This document shows positions 11,655 to 23,403 of a stretch of DNA of 64,000 nucleotides, piece by piece. Location: positions 342,032-406,031 of the forward strand of contig HG738141.1 in the NCBI GenBank assembly GCA_000499405.2, given 5' to 3'. The notes beneath the pieces are model-generated. The model was not told where the DNA came from and searched no databases. It saw only the letters and a program-made list of their open reading frames with translations. This DNA is from Onchocerca volvulus. Taxonomy: Eukaryota; Nematoda; Chromadorea; Rhabditida; Onchocercidae. Each line of letters begins with the position of its first letter. Positions within the stretch are counted from its first letter, which is position 1. The position numbers and the translations under genes were made by a program.

Positions 11655-14600
11655 ATGAAAGAACACTACTTGAAATATTTGCTATTACAAATTCGAAATA
11701 TCACTGGCAAGAAAGTAATCGTTCCGAAAATGATTTCCGAACCTATCGTACCAATTGTCCAAAAAATTGATACGCCTCAATTTAAAGCACTTTTCACACC
11801 TGAACTTATCAAACTTAATGATCTCTTTAAGAAAAATAATTTTCAATTACGGTAAGTATTATTCGATATTTAAGTAATATATTATAAAATTGTCATTAGA
11901 ATTTCTCACATTTTTTTTTTTTTGTAATATTTTACTCAAATTCGATACTACAGTATTCTTATTTTATGTTTCATATTATCATCTCTTATTGATTATAAAA
12001 AAAGAAAATTCAAGTTAATATTTGTATTTATTTCGAGTTGTTTATACAAATAGTTCGGATATTTATGCTTATATTTTGATATATCCTATATCAGTACTAA
12101 ATATTAATTGTAACAGTAACAATAAAATATATTTGATAGGAATTATTTTACCAGTATGAATATGTTTGATAGAAACTTGTTAAAGGAAAAAATATAATGC
12201 GTTATTTTAGTTATCTAATTATTTTCCTTTTTTTTTTTATATTTTTAAGATTTCAAATTGTTTTACTTTTATTTTTTTTTTCTAATCTTTTATGTCTTTT
12301 TTTCGCAGTATGGCTGGTGGTGCGGTACGCGATCTATTAATGGGTATAAAACCATCCGATATTGATTTTGCTACAGATGCAACACCTGACGAAATGAAGG
12401 TCATTTTGTCATATTCAATGATAATAATTGTTAATAATTAGTTTTTTCATTGTATGTCTAGTAATTATATAAGATTAAATCTCAAAAAAAAGGAAATGAA
12501 ATATGAAACTTTATGGTATAGATATTTTTGTTAGGAGCAAAAAGATATTTTAATTTATGAATACTGGATTTAAAATTAAGAATTAGTAATTGAAGATAAA
12601 TTTAGTATGGGAAAATGAAATTGAAAGCCAACGATAAATTTGGTTGGTTTTGTTTAAATCATTTTATTTTAAATATGTTTGTTATTTTCAGGAATTATTT
12701 ACTCGTGAAGAAATCCGAATGTTGAATAAAAATGGTGAAGAACATGGAACGATTACTTGTCGTATCGATGATAAGGAAAATTTTGAAATTACAACTTTAA
12801 GGCTTGTAAATTCTTGATATTTTTGTTATATTATTCATAAATTAATGTTGAACGTTGCTGATAGTGGCCTTAATATAATTTTTCTCACTTTCCTGTTGCA
12901 AATCTCTTGAATCATTAATGTCTAATAATGGAAATAAGTTAATTTTAATGAAAATATTCATCTTACTAGTCTGTTCTGGCCGTCCAATAGATTCTTACTT
13001 AAAATGAATTCATCGTATTGGAGATCAAGCATTTGTAATATTATACTTATTTAATTATATTAATTACTAAAGATTTTGGTATTATATCGACTGTTTACAG
13101 TTTTTAGGATCGATATCGTTTGTGATGGACGTCGAGCAAAGATTGAATTTACAACCAATTGGCAGCTTGATGCAAATAGACGCGATCTAACTGTTAATTC
13201 GCTGTTCTTAGGCAAGTTGACTGTTTTATTCCAGGAATCTTTTTGCAAAATACAAATTTGTTAAGTTTTTACGGAAAATTGCTTTTCATCAATTTGTTGT
13301 TGACTGGAATTCTTGATTTTTCAAAATTTTAGTTAGAATATATCAATTTCTTAGATTTGGATGGCACCGTTATTGATTATTTTGGTGGAATAAATGATTT
13401 GGAAAAACGACGAATTATTTTTGTGGGCGATGCAAGTCAGAGGATTCAGGTTTCTTTGTACTCTTCGAATTGATTTATTTTTCTATTTATTTTACATAAT
13501 TCAAGTTAAAAGATTTATTCTGTTAAATCTTTAATACGATTATTCAATCGTTAAATCATATTGTAATGGATGATGTTCTTCTCTAGGAAGATTATTTGAG
13601 GATATTGCGATCATATTTTGATGGATGATGCTCTTTTCTAGGAAGATTATTTGCGAATATTGCGATATTTCCGATTTTTTGGTCGACTGGCATTAGATGG
13701 TGAAGCACACGAAAAAACAACGCTGGATGCTATTATTTCGAACATAAACGGGCTAAAAGTTAGTCCGTTTTATTCTTTTTAATCAAAATTGTTAATTATT
13801 TCGTGGTTGTTAAAATGGTTGTGATTAGGATAGAAAATAATTAGAATTTAATTATTTTATCTTCTTCAAATATATTGTCGTAATTTATCTGCAATATTTC
13901 GAGATATTAATTTAGAAGTGGAAATTATGGTCTTATGAATTTTCTTTCCTGATTGCGAATCATTTTTATGATTTTTCAACTTTTGACACGATATTTTAAA
14001 AGAGTAATAATAATCACTGATTTGCAGTACAGCCATTTTAACTCCGTTCGTCGTGAACTATTATGCTTTTTTTCTCGATCGATTTAAATCTGATAACTTG
14101 AAAATTGAATAATTCAGTGATTTATATCCACGATTTTTTAAAGGATATAAGTGGTGAACGAATTTGGATGGAACTGAAGAAAATTTGTGTTGGACGTTTA
14201 GGTGGTGCAGTATTAACGACAATGCTAAAACGGTGTAATCTGGCTTCCTTACTGGGACTTCCGGAAAATGCCGATACAACATACTTCTGCGATTTGCACA
14301 AACGTTATTATCCAAAAATGGAAGCCATGACTTTATTATCGTCATTATTCAGTGAAATGGAACAAATTGAAATATTTCATAAAAGGTTGTTCATCTTTAG
14401 AAAATTTTATTTTTTGAAAAAAAAATTAGATATCATGAATTATTTTAGGAATATTTTATCATTACTGAAGTGCATTTTAAATTGTCAGATCTATTAATCT
14501 ATCCGATAGTTACCAAAAGTTGAATTATCAGTTCGCATGTATATCTGAAACCATCATCAGCGTCTTCTTAGCCACCATCGTTTGATGAAGAATGATTATG

Positions 14601-16181
14601 TCATTTGAGGTGCTAATGTAATTATCTTGTTGAAATGAATTGGAAATATTAAATAGGATATATAATTTATATAAATTTTCAGCGGTTAATATTAATACAC
14701 ATTATATTTTTGCATTCGAAATAATTTATAAATAAATTCAAGTAAGGATTCAAAATCCTTCAAGTTGCTGATTTTTCATATAGATAAATGCTTTCTGACT
14801 TGACAAAATATGCAGTTTTCATCTTTAAATCTCATATGTTTCAATTTGCAGTAATGCATATTTTTTCCAAGCCACTGAAAAGTATTCTTTTTTTTTCCTT
14901 TAACGCTTGCCAAATATCTAACCAATTATTATCATAAAGATGAAATCCTATAAGTTATTTAGTAAAATAAAACTGTTTAGCAGACTTTTTCAGATGCAAA
15001 TTATCGTTTGCCGAGAAAACATTAGCTGAATTTATTGTGGAACATCGCGATGAGGCAAAGAAGAATGCCAGTTCAATTTTGTTTTTCAAAAATATCTTAT
15101 TGAACGAAGAAAGACTGCATAAGTTTACAAGTAATTTCTTTTTTTGTCCCTCTCTGAAATTTATAAATTTTTAGATAAATTTAGATGAAAATTTTCGAAA
15201 GTAGAGATATTTTTATGATTGATGTCAAATCAATGGATAAAAATTTGGTGATTTTCATCTTGTTTCCAGGGAAAAAAGTTCAGACAAGCCGAGAAAAAGT
15301 GATTGAATTGGCAAAATATACAATGGTTGATGATGAGTTGATCAATGAATTGAATATTTGGGAAGCACCAACATTTCCTATAGGCGGAATGGACTTGATG
15401 AATAACAATGTCCCACCTGGACCACATGTTAAACAGATTTTAGATCATCTTTTTAAATTATGGATTGAGGTATGTTTAATTTGGATTTCCTGTATTTGTT
15501 AGAAATTCATTAATTTCTTCTTCATCAGATATTTCCGCTAAATTCTGCATTGATACACGTAATTTCTAATGTAATAGGTAATTTTTGTTAAAAATTTTTT
15601 GCTTAAACAAAAATAAAGAAATTAAAATATGACCTGGCTCTCAAATTCTCTTCTACAGCATATAATTTTTTTTTTCTTTGGGTTTTCTTCATGTAAAAAA
15701 GTTTGCCTCATGAATCTTGGAATAATTTCAGAAGTACTTGCAAAATTAGATGAGAAAACCAATAAGAAGTTACAAACGTTTTTTATAACAGATGACCCTG
15801 AACATGATAATACAGAAAAGCCTAAAGAATTCCAACAGCAATTTGACCATAGAATATAAATGTTAACTGGTGAAAGAGAAAAAATATAGGAGAAAATCGC
15901 AAATTATAAAGTATATACGAGCAAAATTAATGGAGAAGAGGAAATTAACCACTCTTTGAAAATAAATCTTATCGGCCCTGGAGCGATATATTTGATATTT
16001 CCAGTTTATAATTTATGAAATTATTCTGAGCAAAAATTTTCAAAATTATATACGAATCTTGTTATAGAGTCAATGGATGATGAACAAAGAGGAATTGTTG
16101 AAACATATCAATGATATTGAATGGAATAACGAGAAAATTCGTCCAGGACATAAACGAAAGCATAGTTCCGGTGATCGGTAA
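11655..16181 (+). CDS. TRNT1: CCA tRNA nucleotidyltransferase (tRNA CCA-adding enzyme)
   Basis: Exons 11655-11851, 12309-12399, 12692-12801, 13108-13211, 13355-13449, 13642-13758, 14144-14385, 14994-15130, 15270-15469 and 16068-16181 join to 468 residues (human about 434). It adds or repairs the 3' CCA of tRNAs in cytosol and mitochondria. Class II nucleotidyltransferase motifs are clear: GGAVRD (69-74), the metal-binding pair D83/D85 in [20 protein letters not shown] (154-163) for nucleotide selection, and [12 protein letters not shown] (200-211). The N-terminus is basic with little acid and could be a mitochondrial presequence. The C-terminal exon ([12 protein letters not shown]) matches the end of animal TRNT1 and is followed by AATAAA at 16242-16247. 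Two introns appear to have GC donors (12802, 13212), and a duplicated splice site lies before exon 6. Very sure of the family. Confidence 0.95.
13556..13665 (+). repeat. 55-bp tandem duplication of a 3' splice site and exon start in TRNT1
   Basis: Copies 13556-13610 and 13611-13665 are both exactly 55 bases and differ at about six positions. Each holds polypyrimidine, a CTAG acceptor and the exon start encoding EDYLRILR. The enzyme needs copy 2 (exon from 13642). Using copy 1 (exon from 13587) runs into TGA at 13626-13628. Confidence 0.92.
15529..15859 (+). CDS. TRNT1: Possible alternative 3' exons of TRNT1
   Basis: A mini-exon 15529-15577 and a terminal exon 15732-15859 fit in phase after exon 9 (end 15469). 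They would replace the conserved C-terminal segment with about 58 other residues ([10 protein letters not shown]..., then [10 protein letters not shown] and ITDDPEHD, ending FDHRI). The codons look protein-like and AATAAA follows at 15961-15966. No known domain is recognised. It could be an alternative C-terminus, a relic exon or chance. The canonical exon at 16068 is preferred because it matches the family. Confidence 0.35.
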
Positions 16182-17329
16182 AGCTGAACTTGAAAGAAGG
16201 AGAAAATTGATGTGAATATTTTGCTTTTTTTCTATGGTTTTAATAAAAATATTTGTTTCATTTTCTTTTGCTCTTACAATGTCTTTCAAATATCGGAGTG
16301 AAGATGAAATTTTCGAATGAATAAATCTAAATTTCTTGATTTTAACGGAAAAAGTAATACTTAAACTTCCATGTTTTATTTTTCAGATAAATAAACATTA
16401 ATTATTTGTGAAGAAAAATAACCTTAAAACTTATTGGTTGTTGGACATTACTTTTAAGAAAAAGAAATTAAACTTAAGTTTTTTTTTCTTTTAATTAAGG
16501 TTATACAGAAACTTTTCTGGAACATTCCTTACCGACAATTAACCGATAATTAAGTTCAGTCCATCAAATAAGTGATCTAAGAGAAAATCACTACAATTCG
16601 GAACAGGAATCCAGAAGTGGAAGGAGGAAGTGTTTTTTGCTACTGTCCATTGGTTAACTATAATAGGATTTAATCGGTTTAATAGGAAGATTTCTTATGA
16701 AAATATCCCTTCTATATATTTGTAACAACTGATCTCGGCCGGAAAATTTTTATTCATGAGGAAAGGGCGGCATAGTAAATAATAAACAATATCGATACAA
16801 TTTTACGAGCAACTTATCAAATATCCACAGAAACAAATAAAGTATTTTCTGTATTCAATAGAAGCAATACAAGTAGAGAAAACATAATTTTTTGGGAAAA
16901 AATAATTTTAGGTCTTAAAACATTGCTGAAAAAATTACTGAGAAGAGTTACCTACTTTCTTACCATGAAAAATTACGTAGAAAAATATAACCTAATACAA
17001 TGTTCTTATAATTTTACATTTATTTCTTTTTATTCGTAACAGTGCTATAATAATGATAGCAATATTCTTCAACAACAATCATCTCTTGTGACATTTAATT
17101 AGCGTAAGAACAATTCAAGTGATTGCGCAAGCTTAGATCCAAAAACTAGAATTAATTCAATCAATGAAACGTATTGTGCATCATTTTTTTCAATTCTCTC
17201 ACTTAATTAAAAATATCTGAATACATAAGAAATCGGCAGTAAGATGCAAATTAATTTCGTATACATTTGCTGTACATTATAAAAAACCGGCAGGCTCAAC
17301 GAAGTATGATATAACTTGAAAGGATCGGC

Positions 17330-17360
<31 letters not shown>

Positions 17361-17394
17361 TCGATAAACTATATATTTTAATAGAAATGTCATT
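16182..17394. other. Convergent intergenic region between TRNT1 and spastin
   Basis: Both genes end here. AATAAA at 16242-16247 serves TRNT1. TTTATT runs near 17018 and 17029 could serve spastin on the other strand. The rest is AT-rich with no supported gene. Confidence 0.6.
16242..16247 (+). terminator. Poly(A) signal of TRNT1
   Basis: AATAAA 61 bases after the TRNT1 stop codon. Confidence 0.6.
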
Positions 17395-20300
17395 TCAATC
17401 AACTTGTCCAGTTTTTGCCGCGTATTTTCGTAACTTTTGTAACATCTGCTCATTTGTTGAAGGCTTAACAGCTTTCATGGCAACTTCAAAATCACGCAAT
17501 GTTATCGGTCGAACTTCCGTACTGGCCAAATTTTTTATATCCTTACGGGATAGATCACGAATTGGTACCATTGCTGCTTCACGACAGAGTGCAACCAAAT
17601 CCGAATTGGAATATCCATGTGTCCGTTCCGCCAAAATTCTGGAAATCCGACATAAAATACTATTGTAAAGTAATGATGCTTGGAAGGAGTAGCTGGAAAT
17701 TTGCATCCGCTTTGATCTTTAATCTCTACTATCTAACACAACTTCATAATAATTCTATAATTCTGACTCAATCCTTTGTTTTAGAGACAGAAGTAAATAA
17801 GATTACTTCACTTCAAAGAACCAACACAAATTTTATAATAATTCAGTTCTCAAATAATATTGTACTCATAAAAACTTCAGAATTTTCGACAATGTATTTC
17901 TATAATGCTATATCTATATTACTTCAACGACTAAATGAATCATGATACGAATGATCAAATTTTCTTTCCGATATTATTAGAACGGTGCAACGAAAAAGGA
18001 TAAACAGGTAGAAAATTGCCTCCAAAAAAAAAAAAAAAAAAAAAAAAAACCTGGCTCAGTAGAGAAATGAGAATTAACTGCAATTGAAAAATAAGCTTGA
18101 GATAAGTAGAAGTAAAAATTCAATTATTTCAATTAAAATCTAATTCCGGAAACTTACTCTCTTTGTGCAAGACTTATATCAAATGCAGTTTTTGTTTTCT
18201 CGAGTAATGACGTGATTAGTTTAAGGCGTGCTACAGCATTCGGTATATCGATAAGAATTCGTTTCGGAAATCTGCGTAGAACGGCTGAATCGAGCTCATC
18301 AGGACGATTCGTTGCACCAATCACTAGTAAACGATCATCCTTTGACGACAACATACCATCCATTTGAATTAGAAATTCTGTTTTCATACGTCTTGAAACC
18401 TGAAATCAAAAAGATATTTCACTGATTTTAAAGTAGGAAGTAATAAATATAAGAATACTCAGTTTTGAAATGGAAATTTAGGAGAATAAATTATGAATCC
18501 AATAAACAAAAACTAGATCCAAGTTGATGCATTTAAAACTGACAATAATTACTGATGGGCAATACCAAACAAACCTCAGTTTCCTTATCATTGCGTTCAC
18601 ACAGGATAGAGTCAATTTCATCGATGAATATAATTGTTGGCTGTCCATTACGAGCAATTTGAAATAATGCGCGGACAATTTTTTCAGCATCACCAACCCA
18701 TTTTGAAGTTAATGAAGCTGCCGAAACATTCAAGAACATTGTTGAGCCGCATTCTGTAGCTACAGCACGAGCCTGAAATTTGAGGATATGAAAAGACTAA
18801 GAAATTCCGGACAACCTAAATTTTAATTCCACTTTAATTAACAAAATGAAAAAAGTACCGTGTATAGATTCACTAATCGCAGAAGATATTTAAAGTTTCT
18901 AAATTTTTAGAAAAAAAAAATGATAAAAATACCAGCAATGTTTTGCCATTTCCTGGCGGACCGAACAGCAAAATTCCCTGTGCAGGCTGGCGAAGACCAG
19001 AAAATAAGGATGGATTAACTGTTGGTAGAATAACTGTTTCTTCCAAAGCACGTTTGGCTGTTTCAGCACCGATAATATCACTCATTCTTACATCATCTTG
19101 ATTCAAAATTTCATTCAGTAATGGTCCACCAAATTTATCGTCGACACCTCTTAGGAGATTGCTCCGAGTACGAGCATTCTGAATTCAAAATTCAAGAATG
19201 TTTGAATCAAACAAGCTTCCTTAACTTAAGCACTTCAAATCATTGAAATGATGAGACTGTAACAAAAGACAATAACAGGCTGAAAAAAGGAAACAGTATG
19301 TCATGAAAGTTTCAATAAAAGTTGAAATTAATCACTCACTGCATAATATATTCACAAAAGATTTTAACTCTAAGTGATTTCTGGTAATCTTATAATCCAT
19401 TCCTTCTCACATTCTAAAAAGGCGCCTTATACTTGAAACAATAATATTCATTTAAACAATAAATATCCAATAAGACAGTAACATTATCATTTGTTTTTTG
19501 CTTATTCTTATTATAAGACAACTTCTTAAAATTATTAAATTTGAAAAATATTCTTCCTGTATTTAACAAAATCCAAAAACAAATTATATTTACTCATATT
19601 TTCCTTCTCTCTTCATAAGCCTTCTTTAATTTTTTCGAAATATTTTCAAAGAAAATTCACAAATTACAACGATAACTTACTGAATAATTAATACTTTTCC
19701 TTTCAGAGCTGATATGCCTGTCGGACTTTTGAACCGTTTGCGGTCTGCTAACTGAAGGAGAAACAAGCTGAATAGGCTTACGCTGTGCATTTCGGTTCCC
19801 CATCAAGAATCTTCTTTCTGAATAGACAAAAATAAATGTTTTAAAAGACTTATAAAACTGAAGACCAAAGGAACTACATGCCTGCAGCGAAATATACATC
19901 TACTGAAATAAATTTTGCAATTTCAAAACAGCAAGTCAAGTTTTAAATGCAATAAATTATTGAACAATGAAAGAATAAAAAATCATTCAACAACATCGAC
20001 AAGGCTTGGGGTCAATTTGGAAATGAATATACAAATGGTTTTTCTCAAAATTAAAAAAAAAAAATCTATGCAAAGTCGCCTAAAACTTATATATATCATC
20101 GCTACAAATCATAATAACAATATTTAAGCTACCCAGATCACTGAGTCTTCCCTTTGTTGCATCTAAATTTCGTTTCATTGCTTCACGATGCTTATGAACT
20201 TCGTCGCGTTTCTCGGGATGTATTCTATCCGGTGATATTTTCAAAGCTTTTTCAAAATATTGGATACCCATACGATATTTTTCCATTGCTAACCGTTTCC

Positions 20301-23211
20301 TTTGTTCATCTGAAAAGATTTAAATTTGGATTCATTCTATTTAGAAGAGCATTCAAACACAACCTATTTATGGGGAAAAAAAAAGACGTAATAATGTATA
20401 ATTTTCTACATATGAAAATTCATAAAGTTCAAGATTCCCGATATAGCACAATCAATTATTCATACTTCTGTAAATTAGATAAAAATGAATTTCAGATTTG
20501 GTTTTTAGTTCGTCTTTCCAGTGAGTACTACGTTTAATAGCTACTTTTGCACTGCGTAATTCGTTGTCATCTACACATGAAATGGCTAATCATAACTCTT
20601 CTAACGCATAATAGGAATAGCAAGTTTTAAATATTGCAATTTTGGAAATAAATAGGAGCTAAAACTAAATAAAGATTATGTAACAACATATGAATTTCTT
20701 ACCATCATTACTTGATATTTCATCTATCGAAACACCTTCCGTTACAAGTTGCTTGGATTTAAGATATGCCTTGTTAAATGTTTCGTAATTTTGTTGTTCC
20801 AGCTGTTGAGGCTGAAGCATTTTCCCTGAAACAATTGTAAGGAATTAATTCATAAACTGTATTAATATGTTAAATAAATAGATGTTTCGACAAAATATAT
20901 ACATAAGCAATTTTCGCGAAATATTTCTGTAAAATTTTTAAAATTTTTCCAACTGAATATTTCGGTAAATCTTTCCAATTGAATAATTTATATTCTATTT
21001 GAAAATTTTAATTAATAAAAAAAATCATGAAAAAGGTAGATAATTTTGAAGAAAAGAACGAAAGATATTTAAATTAGAATAACAATAAATCATTAGATTT
21101 GCATGACCCGAAAAAACCGTTTTTGTGAAAAAAAAAAAAAAATCCACGAAAGAATTTTAATCTAAATAACTTTCGCATCTCATACTACTACTGCAATTTT
21201 CATAATTTTAGAAGATTATTTATATCTTATGCATCCAAATGATGACATAATGGCACGATCCGATCGACTCAGGTAATTCAGGTAATTAAGATTCAGGTAA
21301 TGCAAATATATACATCATTTTTATGTTTTACAATTTTTATGAATTACACCTATATGTATATCAACATATTCTTTCTTCAACTAGCTGTCAAATGACAATA
21401 TAGCTGGCATATAGAGGATACAACTGGACGGATCAATAACTTTTCGATGAGTCCTAATCTGAATCTCATTTTTCACCATCATATCTTATTTAATCTTTGA
21501 TCACAATCCATTTGAGTAATTTCCCATATAATCATATTTCCGTAAAAAAAAAGTAACCAATACACCGGATTCTGTCGAATTGAAAACTCTTTGGTAAGCG
21601 AAGTAATTTGCATAAACAAGCTAAATAATATTCTTTTCTGAATCGATTTCAACCAACAAAATTATAGCCGGCATTGAACTAATCGATAATAATAATATGA
21701 ACTAAATTTATGACTAGTTGCAGTCAACAATGTAACTAAACATAATAAATAATAATATCCTATCATCAATTTTGCAGTCGACATTGAAAATAATCGATAA
21801 TAAAGCGAAGAAATATCTTTAGAATTTAAAACTATTCATGACAAATAAATAAATGGTAATAATAAAGAAATAATAAAATATTTGATAAATGTAACTGCTT
21901 TTTGTAGCCAACAAGCAACACAAATAGCTTTTTTTTTTTGTGATATTTAAATGGTTTTTTTCTTTTTTTCTTTTTTTTTTGTGATATTTAAATAAGTTTA
22001 CCATAGGAATTTCAAGAATTTCTTTTAAAACATTTTAATCTTTCCAAAAACATTAATTTTATGATCAAATTTGAGAAAATAAAGTGATTGATTTATTAAC
22101 ATTATATCATGTAAGTAAATTTTATCGTAAATTTTTTCATATATCATTTGAAAACGAAAAAGATTGCAAAATGTTTTTTTTTAATTATAAAATTTTATAT
22201 TATTATTAAATAGTATTGCTTAACGTATATATTATATCGTGCATTTATACTGTATCTCTTGATAATTACTGTAGACTAAAGAACTAACAATTTTCTCTTT
22301 TTTGAAACATTTAATCCATTTAACTCCTTATCAGAAGATCAAATATATATATCAAAAAGATTAAAATATGAGATCGATGCAATCTAATCAGGATTTCCGG
22401 ATTCAAATTAAACTTAAGCTTTTTCAGTCATACAATGCAAATTTTTGAGATAATGTATAACAACATAGAGTTATGCATTACTGCAATATAACAATGTAAA
22501 TAAAATTGGCATTATAATAAACAGCAATTTAATGCAAGAAAATTTTGCAAAATTTATTTTTTACTTCAACGGAATGCTTCAATACTATGGAATTATTTCT
22601 GGAAAGTAAATAATATTAGATTTCAGTGCCATGAAATCATTTCCGGAAAGTAAATACTACTAGAATTCAACATACGGAATCATTTCCGGAAAGTAAATAA
22701 TACTAGATCTTCGCAACAACGGTTCAGTTCATATTACTCTTTACTTATGAAAAGAGGCAACTTTTCACAGATATTACTGCAAAAATCGAATCCCGATAGC
22801 GTTAAGTTTACTGATAACAGAAATGGAATAATAGTTATTACGACTGGGAATTTTCCTAATTATCACATGTAGGTTATTTAGTACACTTAAACTTACTTAG
22901 CGTTGCCAAGAATACGACAAAACCGGAAATAGAATACGATAAAACCGGAAATTGTGCCGTCAAAAGTGTAATAAAACCGGAAAACGTATTTCGTACCACT
23001 AAGAAAACTGGCAAAGAAATACACTTTATGCTGCAAAGAATATAGCAAAACCGGAAATGCAGCATTATTAAAGGAAATAGTAAATCCAAAATAAGAACTT
23101 ATTAGTGTCTAATTAGCATAATTAGCATAAATATTAAAACTTACTTTTCATATTAGCATCAACCGTGCCAAATGCTTTCCGTTTTCCAAGATTTCTATCT
23201 CTATCGTTCAT
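17395..23211 (-). CDS. SPAST: Spastin, microtubule-severing AAA ATPase
   Basis: Minus-strand exons 23211-23145, 20825-20703, 20309-20133, 19817-19681, 19178-18933, 18772-18575, 18399-18158 and 17638-17395 join to 477 residues. Spastin hexamers pull tubulin tails through a central pore and cut microtubules. A MIT domain (about 25-120: [12 protein letters not shown], then [12 protein letters not shown], ending GRLSDL) recruits ESCRT-type partners. The linker is basic and Ser-rich. The AAA module follows: [14 protein letters not shown], Walker A GPPGNGKT (241-248), pore-loop region [12 protein letters not shown], Walker [19 protein letters not shown], arginine finger LRRF, and the C-terminal [16 protein letters not shown] helix. 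MIT plus these motifs separates it from katanin and fidgetin-like proteins. No hydrophobic N-terminal hairpin is present, so it resembles a short spastin. In nematodes the name is spas-1. Start ATG at 23211 is the first in frame in exon 1. Confidence 0.95.
22605..22715. repeat. Short tandem repeat, three units of about 45 bp
   Basis: Units share ATCATTTCCGGAAAGTAAAT followed by ACTAGA. The first unit has CTGG in place of CCGG. They lie in spastin intron 1. Confidence 0.7.
22919..23060. repeat. Cluster of AAAACCGGAAA motifs
   Basis: CCGGAA occurs at 22923, 22945, 22977 and 23051, each with an A-rich flank, just downstream of the first spastin exon on the coding strand. Confidence 0.6.
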
Positions 23212-23348
23212 TTCCTATGATTCCTAAATAAATCATTTATAATGCTAAGTCAATCGTAATTAATCATCACATAAATAGTTTCGCGTAAATAAATTCGAAT
23301 AATCAAATAATTACTATGGTGCAGTATTTTATTAAAGGGCAACCAACG

Positions 23349-23403
23349 CACGTGATGTTTACGTGACGTGTTCCGTCTAAATTTCTAACTTTACACGTGA
23401 TGT
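23349..23403. promoter_or_regulatory. Paired CACGTGATGT E-box motifs upstream of spastin
   Basis: CACGTGATGT occurs at 23349-23358 and again at 23394-23403, with TACGTGACGTG between them (23360-23370). They lie about 140-190 bases upstream of the spastin ATG. CACGTG is the bHLH/MITF-type E-box and TGACGTG resembles a CRE half. Promoter function is inferred from position only. Confidence 0.45.

Larger units (their letters stand above)
20826..23144 (-). other. Intron 1 of spastin (2.3 kb)
   Basis: No exon is supported. It is AT-rich, with three tandem units around TTCCGGAAAGTAAATA at about 22605-22715 and several AAAACCGGAAA motifs at 22919-23060. Confidence 0.6.

Noticed and set aside
6338..13213. 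Near-identical AATTCGCTGTTCT.AGGC at 6341 and in TRNT1 exon 4 (about 13195)
   Set aside because: Only about 19 bases, and one copy is constrained coding sequence (NSLFL); probably chance.
17499..17945. 148-codon plus-strand frame over the last spastin exon
   Set aside because: It is the antisense shadow of the conserved AAA C-terminus and continues into an intron.
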